DNA from: a bacterium
GTDB taxonomy: Bacteria > BMS3Abin14
Length of the DNA stretch: 17,755 bases
NCBI GenBank assembly: GCA_020352595.1
Contig: CP070682.1
Location: forward strand, 900,445-918,199
Direction: 5' to 3'
Part shown: one piece after another, positions 1 to 6,142 of the stretch
Numbering within the stretch: the first letter of the stretch is position 1
Layout of the letters: the number at the start of each line of letters is the position of its first letter
The notes under the pieces: generated by a model
Told to the model about the DNA's origin: nothing
What the model saw: only the letters and a program-made list of their open reading frames with translations
The model's database searches: none
Program-made: the position numbers and the translations under genes

Positions 1-1236
1 CTGGACGGCCTGTCCTGGCTGGGTCTCGATTGGGACGAAGGGCCGTTCCGGCAGACGGAACGGTTCGACCTCTACAGCGAACACATCGAAAGGCTCATCA
101 GGGAGGGCAACGCCTACCGCTGCTACTGCACAGCGGAGGAGCTGGAGGTCATGCGCAAGGAGGCCCTTGTCAAGGGCCGCGCCCCCAAGTACGACGGCCG
201 CTGCCGGAACCTGAAGGAAGGCGAGCGCTCGGGGGATCACACCATCCGCTTCAAGGCGCCCCAGGAAGGGCAGATCATCGTGGACGACCTCATCCGCGGC
301 ACTGTCCTCTTCGACGAGACCCAGATGGACGATCTGATCATCCGGCGCTCCGATGGGAGCCCGACCTACAACCTGACAGTGGTCGTGGACGACGCCCTCA
401 TGGGGATCACCCACGTCATCCGGGGCGAGGATCATCTCTCCAACACACCCAGGCAGATCCAGCTGTACCAGGCTTTCGGCTTCGAGGTGCCCCAGTTCGG
501 GCACATGTCCCTCATCCTCGGACCCGACAGGGAGAAACTGAGCAAGCGGCACGGGGCGGCGTCCGTGGCCGAATTCCGTGATCTGGGCTACCTCAAGGAG
601 GCCCTCATCAACTACCTGGTCCGCCTGGGATGGTCGCACGGGGACCAGGAGATCTTCAGCACCGATGAGATCCTCGAACACTGGTCCCTCGAGGAGCAGG
701 GGAAATCCCCCGCCATCTTCGACCACGACAAGCTCAACTGGATCAACGGCCAGTGGATGAAGCTGGTGCCCCCCGTGGAGATCGCCGGACGCCTCGCACC
801 CTTCCTGGTAAAGGCGGGGCTCACGGACCGTGAGCCTGATACAGAATGGCTCACCGGGCTGGTCCTCACCCTCAGGGAGCGGAGCACTACCCTGGTGGAG
901 ATGGCCGCCAGGGCCGAGTTCTATTTCAGGGAACTGGAATACGAGGCCGAACCGGCCCGGACGTTCCTGACACCCGAGGTGGAACCCCTCATGGGCGAGG
1001 CGGCCCGGTTCCTCGTCGGCGTCGAGCCCTTCGAACACGAAAACATAAACCTGCGGCTCAGGCACTGGCTCGAGGGAAAGGGCCTGAAGCTCAAGACGCT
1101 GGCGCAGCCGCTGCGCGTCGCCCTCACCTTTCGCAAGGACAGCCCGGGGCTCTTCGAGGTCATGGAGGTCCTGGGCAGGGAGCGCACGCTCGGGAGGATC
1201 GAAAGGGCGAGGGAGTGGATCAAAGAAAGGGCCTAG
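1..1236 (+). CDS. gltX: Glutamyl-tRNA synthetase, 5'-truncated by the window edge
   Basis: Class I aminoacyl-tRNA synthetase that charges tRNA(Glu) with glutamate in the cytoplasm. The reading frame is open from base 1, giving 411 residues. Against the 471-residue E. coli enzyme about 57 N-terminal residues, including the HIGH motif, lie outside the window. Visible landmarks are WDEGP near residue 11, the family block RRSDGSPTYN, the tRNA/active-site block HVIRGEDH, and the KMSKS-type loop KLSKR at 535-549. The C-terminal anticodon-binding region is complete and ends in TAG at 1234-1236. The zinc-binding segment keeps C41, C43 and C68 with the E. coli spacing, but the fourth ligand position is Asn70 instead of His, so the zinc site may be incomplete. 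An intrinsic terminator follows 45 bases downstream. It converges on glnS. Confidence 0.97.
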   Translation: MDGLSWLGLDWDEGPFRQTERFDLYSEHIERLIREGNAYRCYCTAEELEVMRKEALVKGRAPKYDGRCRNLKEGERSGDHTIRFKAPQEGQIIVDDLIRGTVLFDETQMDDLIIRRSDGSPTYNLTVVVDDALMGITHVIRGEDHLSNTPRQIQLYQAFGFEVPQFGHMSLILGPDREKLSKRHGAASVAEFRDLGYLKEALINYLVRLGWSHGDQEIFSTDEILEHWSLEEQGKSPAIFDHDKLNWINGQWMKLVPPVEIAGRLAPFLVKAGLTDREPDTEWLTGLVLTLRERSTTLVEMAARAEFYFRELEYEAEPARTFLTPEVEPLMGEAARFLVGVEPFEHENINLRLRHWLEGKGLKLKTLAQPLRVALTFRKDSPGLFEVMEVLGRERTLGRIERAREWIKERA

Positions 1237-1245
1237 GACCAAGTT

Positions 1246-1572
1246 TCTAGTGTCTGGTGTCTGTTATCTCGCTGAAGAGCGGCCGGGGCGATGCCCCGGC
1301 TTTTTTGTTCCTGTCAAAGCGGCGGATCCTCGCGCGGAGACGCCAAGACGCGGATAAAATGGAAATTCAAGGGGAATTCATGGTTACAGCTTCAACGGTG
1401 GGATTAAGCTCAGGATAAATGGGGAGACGCCTAGGAAACCTGCCTTTGGAAGAAAACCCTCTAATAATATTTGGATCCTAAGATTTTAATGCCTTCCCTG
1501 CGTTCTCCGCGTCCTCTGCGTGAGGCGGATCTTGACGCTTTAGGGGAAACAGTTCCGTTTCCAGACACTAGA
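1246..1572. repeat. Intergenic region bounded by 12-bp inverted repeats, with imperfect inner inverted repeats
   Basis: The 358-base gap between gltX and glnS contains no credible gene. A perfect 12-bp inverted repeat, TCTAGTGTCTGG at 1246-1257 and its complement at 1561-1572, brackets the gap. Inside it, a GCGGAGACGCCAAGACGCGG-like segment (about 1323-1352) is imperfectly repeated in inverse orientation at about 1500-1528 (TTCTCCGCGTCCTCTGCGTG). The core at about 1440-1490 is visibly AT-richer than its surroundings. This could be a decayed mobile or palindromic element, or simply degenerate intergenic repeats. No transposase or target duplication was seen. Confidence 0.6.
1282..1306 (+). terminator. 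Rho-independent terminator of gltX
   Basis: A perfect 8-bp GC stem, GCCGGGGC (1282-1289) with GCCCCGGC (1293-1300), closes a 3-base GAT loop. Six T follow at once (1301-1306). It lies 45 bases past the gltX stop. There is no T tract on the minus strand, so it should act on gltX and not on the convergent glnS. Confidence 0.93.
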
Positions 1573-1590
1573 CACCAGACGCCCGACACT

Positions 1591-1613
1591 GATTTCAGCC
1601 TTTGGCTGAAATC
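1591..1613. repeat. Perfect hairpin overlapping the glnS stop codon
   Basis: GATTTCAGCC (1591-1600) and GGCTGAAATC (1604-1613) are exact complements around a TTT/AAA loop, giving a 10-bp stem. The TGA stop of glnS (1595-1597) lies in one arm. No U tract follows on the minus strand, so it is not a textbook terminator. It could stabilise the mRNA 3' end or act as a weak terminator. Confidence 0.6.
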
Positions 1614-3295
1614 TTCTTCCAGGAGTCGCGCAGCGCCACGATGCGGTTGAATACCGGCTTTCCGGGCGAGTGGTCCTTCTCGTCGGCGATGAAGTATCCC
1701 GTGCGCTCGAACTGGAACCGATCGCCCGGCAGGGCACCGGCAAGGCCTGGCTCGACACGGGCCCTGACGACGTCCAGGGAGTGGGGGTTGAGACTCCCGG
1801 TGAGCCCGCCCTCGCTGTCCGCCTCGGGGTCGGCCTCCGTGAAGAGCCGGTCGTAGAGCCGCACCTGGGCCTCGATGCAGTGGGGCGCCGAAACCCAGTG
1901 GATGGTCCCCTTCACGCGTCTCCCGTCGGGGGCGTCGCCCCCCCTCGTGGCCGGATCGTACTCGCAGTGGACCTCCACGACCTCGTCACGCTCATTCCTG
2001 ATCACATCCACGCACCTCACCAGGTAGGCCCACCGCAGGCGCACCTCGCGGCCCGGGGCCAGCCGGAAGAATTTGGCCGGTGGATCCTCCATGAAGTCCG
2101 TCCTCTCGATGTACAGATCCCTGGCGAAGGGCACTTTACGGTATCCCATCCTCGGGGGGTCGTCCGGAAAATACGGGGCGTCCAGTTCCTCTTCCTTTCC
2201 ATGGGGGTAGTTGACGATGACCACTTTCAGGGGATCAAGGACCCCCATGACACGGGGGGTTTTGGCGTTCAGGTCGTCCCGGACGGTGTGCTCGAGGAGG
2301 GCAACGTCCACCACACTGTTGGCCTTGGCCACCCCGATGCGCTCGCAGAAGTTCCGGATGGCTTCCGGTGTGTATCCGCGCCTCCTCAGGCCCGCCAGGG
2401 TGGGCAGCCTGGGATCGTCCCATCCCTGCGCGTGCCCTCCCTCCACCAGGTCGACCAGCTTTCGCTTGCTCATCACCGTGTAGTTGAGGTTCAGGCGGGC
2501 GAACTCGTACTGTCTGGGCCTGGCGGGAGCCGGGACGTTGTCGATGATCCAGTCGTAGAGCTCGCGGTTGTTCTCGAACTCCAGGGTGCAGATGGAGTGC
2601 GTGATGCCCTCGATGGCATCGGAGAGGGGATGGACGAAGTCGTACATGGGGTAGATGCACCAGTCGTTGCCGGTGCGGTAATGGGGGGCGTGGCGGATGC
2701 GGTAAAGGAGGGGATCGCGCATCTTCATGTTGGGCGCCGCCATGTCGATCTTCGCGCGCAGGACATGCTGCCCGTCGGCGAACTCACCGTCCCTCATACG
2801 GGAGAAGAGGTCGAGGTTCTCATGAACGGGACGCTCCCTGTAGGGGCTGTGCGTCCCCGCCCGGGTCACCGTGCCCCTGAACCGTCTGATCTCCTCCTCG
2901 GAGAGGCTGCAGACGTAGGCTTTCCCCTGTTCGATGAGCCTGACGGCGAATCCGTACAGATCCTCGAAGTAATCCGAAGCGAAGTAGAGGTGCTCGCCCC
3001 AGTCGTAACCCAGCCAGCGCACGTCCCTCTGTATGGCTTCAACGTACTCCATGTCCTCCGTCTCCGGGTTGCTGTCGTCGAAGCGCAGGTGGCAGCGGCC
3101 TCCGGGGACCTCGGCGGCGACACCGAAGTTGAGGGTGACGCTCTTGGCGTGCCCGATGTGCAGGTAGCCGTTGGGTTCGGGCGGGAAACGGGTGACCACA
3201 GAGCTGTGCCTGCCGGTGGCCAGGTCGTCGGCGATGATCTGACGGATGAAGTCGAGGTTTTTTTCGCTGCTCAAAGGATCCTCCGGAAAAACCAT
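1595..3295 (-). CDS. glnS: Glutaminyl-tRNA synthetase
   Basis: Class I synthetase that charges tRNA(Gln) with glutamine directly, making the GatCAB transamidation route unnecessary for tRNA(Gln). From the chosen ATG it has 566 residues (E. coli GlnRS has 554). The GlnRS-type signature FPPEPNGYLHIGHAKS holds HIGH at residues 46-49. The second signature loop VMSKRK is at 274-279, followed by the GlnRS block RLPTLAGLRRRGYTPEAIR. The C-terminal double beta-barrel anticodon domain is complete. The frame stays open to a GTG at 3328, but that start lies inside an 8-bp tandem repeat and would add 11 residues with no family match. The ATG at 3295 puts the FIRQII helix near its usual position, although its ribosome site (GAG about 7 bases upstream) is weak. 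The gene is transcribed towards gltX. Confidence 0.96.
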   Translation of the reverse strand: MVFPEDPLSSEKNLDFIRQIIADDLATGRHSSVVTRFPPEPNGYLHIGHAKSVTLNFGVAAEVPGGRCHLRFDDSNPETEDMEYVEAIQRDVRWLGYDWGEHLYFASDYFEDLYGFAVRLIEQGKAYVCSLSEEEIRRFRGTVTRAGTHSPYRERPVHENLDLFSRMRDGEFADGQHVLRAKIDMAAPNMKMRDPLLYRIRHAPHYRTGNDWCIYPMYDFVHPLSDAIEGITHSICTLEFENNRELYDWIIDNVPAPARPRQYEFARLNLNYTVMSKRKLVDLVEGGHAQGWDDPRLPTLAGLRRRGYTPEAIRNFCERIGVAKANSVVDVALLEHTVRDDLNAKTPRVMGVLDPLKVVIVNYPHGKEEELDAPYFPDDPPRMGYRKVPFARDLYIERTDFMEDPPAKFFRLAPGREVRLRWAYLVRCVDVIRNERDEVVEVHCEYDPATRGGDAPDGRRVKGTIHWVSAPHCIEAQVRLYDRLFTEADPEADSEGGLTGSLNPHSLDVVRARVEPGLAGALPGDRFQFERTGYFIADEKDHSPGKPVFNRIVALRDSWKKISAKG

Positions 3296-3314
3296 CTCAG
3301 ATCTCAAATTGCCT

Positions 3315-3344
3315 GTGCACTGGTGCACCCGTGCACCTGTGCAC
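3315..3344. repeat. Four-copy 8-bp tandem repeat of palindromic GTGCAC upstream of glnS
   Basis: GTGCAC occurs at 3315, 3323, 3331 and 3339, exactly 8 bases apart, with variable two-base spacers (TG, CC, CT). Each unit is its own reverse complement. The array ends 19 bases upstream of the glnS ATG and so would lie in the 5' untranslated region or the promoter. Confidence 0.75.
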
Positions 3345-3452
3345 GGAAAACCGGCTCCTCCCCGGTGCTTCCATGTTCCTTAAGGCTTTCCAGTGGTAAT
3401 TCCGAGTGCGAAAGCCGCTCTAATTCTTACAACAGGCAGGGGGAGGGGGCAA

Positions 3453-3475
3453 GAAACTTTCCTGCGGAAAGTTTC
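3453..3475. repeat. Perfect 10-bp hairpin, possible operon 3' end
   Basis: GAAACTTTCC (3453-3462) pairs exactly with GGAAAGTTTC (3466-3475) around a TGC loop. It lies about 200 bases past the M20 stop. There is no T run on either side, so a terminator role is uncertain. Confidence 0.55.
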
Positions 3476-3477
3476 AG

Positions 3478-3541
3478 GGTCTGGTGTCCCTGTCCGCCGT
3501 AGCTGGTCGAGAGGCGTTAGCGAAGGCGGATAGTGTCTGGT
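3478..3541. repeat. TGTCTGG-type repeats flanking a GTCCGCC/GGCGGA palindromic element
   Basis: TCCGCC at 3493-3498 pairs with GGCGGA at 3525-3530, enclosing GTAGC...TTAGCG. It is flanked on the left by GTCTGGTGTC (about 3479-3488) and on the right by TAGTGTCTGG (3531-3540). The right flank shares 10 bases with the inverted repeats bordering the gltX-glnS gap. The same repeat word thus occurs on both sides of glnS. Confidence 0.5.
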
Positions 3542-3671
3542 TTCCGGTGGGAGGCCCTTTTTCCTGGAAAGCGTCGAAAACCATAAGGTATGGGACACAG
3601 GACACTCATCGGATGCCGCATTGGATTACCATTGTTGTAAAGGTTTTCTCTGCGTCCTGGGTGCTGCGTGC

Positions 3672-4823
3672 TCACTCTCCCACCCCGGCGAGACGGGCGA
3701 GAAGAAGGGCCGTCAGCTCGATGCGCTGGTGCAGGGACTCCTCCTCGATGTACTCGTCGTGGGAGTGGTCCAGGTCCCCCACAGGTCCGAGGCCGTCCAC
3801 CACGGGCACACCCGCCTCCGAGAGGAAGTTGCCGTCCGAGGCCCCTCCCCTGCTCTGAGTTCCCACCTCAAGCCCAAGCTCCCGCGCGGCCTGGCGCAGA
3901 AGCGTCAGGAGGCCGTCCGATCCGGGTACGGGAACCATGCCGGGACGCCGGTGCATGGCCTGCAGTGAAGCCGCGCACCCAGGGGTCGCCACCCCCGCCA
4001 CGATGCCCTCGATCCTTTCCATGACCTGTTTTTCCGCTTCCGCCTCCCAGAATCGCACCTCGAAACCGGCATTGGCCAGGTCCGGGACGATGTTGTTGGC
4101 CCTTCCCCCGGCCACGGTCCCCACGTTAAGGCTGATCCCCTTTTCGTGGTCGTTGAGCCCCTCGAGGGCCAGGATGAGGCGTGCCATCTCCTCGATGGCG
4201 CTGGCCTTGGGCCCCTCCTTGACCCCGGCATGCCGGGCCCTGCCGGTCACGGTCAACGTGAAACGCGCCACCCCCCGCCGGGTCGTCACCACCTCTCCCC
4301 CGAGACCGCCGCACTCGAAGACGAGGCAGGCGGAGACGCCTCCCGCCATCTCGCTGATGACGCCCCCGGAGAACGGAGACCCCACCTCTTCGTCGCCGTT
4401 GAGGAACGCGGTCACGGGGATGCGGTGCAGAAGTTCCAGCCCGTCCAGGAGGCGAAGGGCCTGCACCATGACCACGACCCCACCCTTCATGTCCGCCGTA
4501 CCGGGACCGTGCACCCTGCTCCCGGCGACGCGGAAGGGGAAGGGAGGGGCGTCGGGAGGGAACACCGTATCCAGGTGCCCGAGCAGCAGGATGCGCCTGT
4601 CCCCCGGACATGGTCCGGTGAGGATGTGGTGGCGGACACCGTTGTCGCCGGTGCGGAAGGAGCAGTCCAGGGAACCAGGCAGCTTCTCCAGGACCAGTTC
4701 CCCGACCCGGTTGACCCCCTGGGCGTTGCCGGAATAGCTGTTGACCTCCACGAGGGAGCGCAGGAGATCAAATGTTTCCCGCCTGGAGGCTTTGACGCCC
4801 TGGCGGATACGGTCCGCGATCAC
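3672..4823 (-). CDS. M20 family zinc peptidase/amidohydrolase (glutamate carboxypeptidase-like)
   Basis: A 383-residue M20 metallohydrolase, most like carboxypeptidase G2 and ArgE/DapE-type enzymes, which remove a C-terminal amino acid (often Glu) or an acyl group. All expected di-zinc residues are visible: H83 and D85 in GHLDTV, bridging D111 in GTADMKGG, catalytic E145 with E146 in NGDEEVGSP, E170, and H353 in DHSHDEYI. H198 in GRARHAG marks the lid/dimerisation domain that interrupts the catalytic domain (roughly residues 180-295). No signal peptide is visible, so it is probably cytoplasmic. The start is GTG, and GTGA overlaps the stop of the upstream aminomutase gene by 4 bases, indicating translational coupling. 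It is the last gene of the cluster. The exact substrate (peptide, N-acyl or amide-linked amino acid) cannot be read from sequence. Confidence 0.9.
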   Translation of the reverse strand: MIADRIRQGVKASRRETFDLLRSLVEVNSYSGNAQGVNRVGELVLEKLPGSLDCSFRTGDNGVRHHILTGPCPGDRRILLLGHLDTVFPPDAPPFPFRVAGSRVHGPGTADMKGGVVVMVQALRLLDGLELLHRIPVTAFLNGDEEVGSPFSGGVISEMAGGVSACLVFECGGLGGEVVTTRRGVARFTLTVTGRARHAGVKEGPKASAIEEMARLILALEGLNDHEKGISLNVGTVAGGRANNIVPDLANAGFEVRFWEAEAEKQVMERIEGIVAGVATPGCAASLQAMHRRPGMVPVPGSDGLLTLLRQAARELGLEVGTQSRGGASDGNFLSEAGVPVVDGLGPVGDLDHSHDEYIEEESLHQRIELTALLLARLAGVGE

Positions 4824-6142
4824 GGGTTGTCGTTCTCCTCCTCCATCTCGTCGTCGTACTCGAGGACGTGCCCACCCCAGGTCCGTATAAGGGCCTTCCC
4901 GTGGACCCCCGGCTGCAGGAGATACTGCGGGTACATGGGCGTCTTGCCGCGTCCCTGGGGGGCGGTGATGATGAAGGTGGGGATGGCCATGCCTGAGGTG
5001 TAGCCGCGCATGTGCTCGATGATCTCGATGCCCTCCGCGATGGGCACCCGGAAGTGCCGGATCCCTTCCACCTTCTTGCAGTTGAAGATGTAGTACGGGG
5101 CCACCTTGATGCGCAGCAGTTCCTGCATGAGCTTCTTCATGACATGCTTGTCATTGTTGACGCCCTTGAGGAGGACCGTCTGGTCGCGCACGATGACCCC
5201 GGCCCGCGTGAGCATGTCCACCGCTTTCCTGGCCTCCTCGGTGACCTCCTTCGGGTGGTTGAACTGGGTGTTGAGGTAGACGGGATCGTGCCTGGAGAGC
5301 ACGCTGCACAGTCCGGGCGTTATCCTCTGCGGAAGGACGCAGGGCATCCGGCTGCCCAGGCGCTTGATCTCCACATGGGGGATGCCGTCGAGCTGGGTCA
5401 GCACATAGTCTATCTGGCTGTCCGAGAGGGTCAGGGCGTCGCCGCCCGTCAGCAGGACATCCCTGATCTCCGTGTTCGAGCGGACATACTCGATGGCCTT
5501 GTCGAGCATCCTCCGCGGGTAGGTGACGTCGGAGAACTCGATGTCCTTGCGGCGGAGGCAGTGCCGGCAGAACATGGCACAGGCGTTGGTGACGTTGATG
5601 ATGAGCCTGTCAGGGTACAGCCTGGAGATGAGAGGCGCCGGGCTGTTGTACTTGATGATCATGGGGTCCCTGACCTCAGAGTCGTCGAGCCGTTCCCGGA
5701 TGCTCGGCACCGCCTGCTTCCTCACGGGGCACCTCCGGTCGGCAGGGTCCATGAGGCTGGCGTAATATGGCGAGATCCCCCAACGGTACTGCTCGCCGGC
5801 ACTGATGATCCGGTCGCGCTCCTTTTCCGTGAGCCGGAGGATCCTGCCCAGCGTCTCAATGTCCGAGATGCGGTTCTTAAGGTGCCACTTGTAATCCGCC
5901 CAGTTCTCCTCGCTGCCGCCCAGGGCCCTGAGCACGCGCTCCCTGTTCTTCCGGAACTGCTCGGTCATCTGGAGGCCGGTGGGGATGCTGTCCTTTACGG
6001 CGAAATACTCCTCGTCGAGGGCCCTGACCTCCGCCGAGCGCGCCAGTGCGGTGGAGCGGTCCTCTTCGCTCACCTCCATCTGGTGAAAATCCTCCTGCTG
6101 GTCTGGACACTCTTCAGGTTCCCTGCTTTTTTGGGCCTTCAA
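4820..6142 (-). CDS. KamA-family radical SAM/PLP 2,3-aminomutase, probably not lysine-specific (glutamate 2,3-aminomutase-like)
   Basis: Radical SAM enzyme of the lysine 2,3-aminomutase family, which moves an alpha-amino group to the beta carbon using a 4Fe-4S cluster, S-adenosylmethionine and PLP. Counted from the TTG start (440 residues), the cluster cysteines C188, C192 and C195 form CAMFCRHC, R197 matches the carboxylate-binding Arg134 of the Clostridium subterminale enzyme, and K400 matches PLP Lys337, all at a constant offset of 63. At the same offset the two aspartates that bind the lysine side-chain amine (Asp293, Asp330) are K356 and T393. Glutamate 2,3-aminomutase is described with Lys and Asn there. 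A side-chain carboxylate substrate is therefore inferred. The N terminus is about 63 residues longer than the lysine enzyme and rich in acidic residues. An in-frame GTG at 6151 touches the ribosome site, so TTG is preferred. It overlaps the ATP-grasp gene by 29 bases. Confidence 0.9.
   Translation of the reverse strand: MKAQKSREPEECPDQQEDFHQMEVSEEDRSTALARSAEVRALDEEYFAVKDSIPTGLQMTEQFRKNRERVLRALGGSEENWADYKWHLKNRISDIETLGRILRLTEKERDRIISAGEQYRWGISPYYASLMDPADRRCPVRKQAVPSIRERLDDSEVRDPMIIKYNSPAPLISRLYPDRLIINVTNACAMFCRHCLRRKDIEFSDVTYPRRMLDKAIEYVRSNTEIRDVLLTGGDALTLSDSQIDYVLTQLDGIPHVEIKRLGSRMPCVLPQRITPGLCSVLSRHDPVYLNTQFNHPKEVTEEARKAVDMLTRAGVIVRDQTVLLKGVNNDKHVMKKLMQELLRIKVAPYYIFNCKKVEGIRHFRVPIAEGIEIIEHMRGYTSGMAIPTFIITAPQGRGKTPMYPQYLLQPGVHGKALIRTWGGHVLEYDDEMEEENDNP

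Larger units (their letters stand above)
3296..3671. other. Repeat-rich intergenic region between glnS and the M20 peptidase gene
   Basis: No credible gene was found on either strand of this 376-base stretch. It holds, from glnS outward, the GTGCAC array, a perfect hairpin (3453-3475), TGTCTGG-type repeats flanking a GTCCGCC palindromic element (about 3478-3541), and a TCTGCGTCCTGGGTGCTGCG-like segment (3649-3669) resembling the one near 1500-1525. It must contain the glnS promoter and the end of the M20 operon, but I see no convincing -35/-10 pair and no T-tailed terminator. Confidence 0.6.

Noticed and set aside
3315..3344. CRISPR-like array
   Set aside because: Six-base repeats with two-base spacers are far too short, and no cas gene is present.
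3453..3475. Intrinsic terminator for the M20 end of the cluster
   Set aside because: The stem is perfect but no T run follows on either strand; listed only as a hairpin.
1670..3502. Long open frame (610 codons) on the plus strand opposite glnS
   Set aside because: It mirrors glnS, whose signature motifs are all intact. The frame has no family resemblance and its length is explained by high GC third positions. The same holds for plus-strand frames at 5012-6271, 6159-7706 and 13905-15458.
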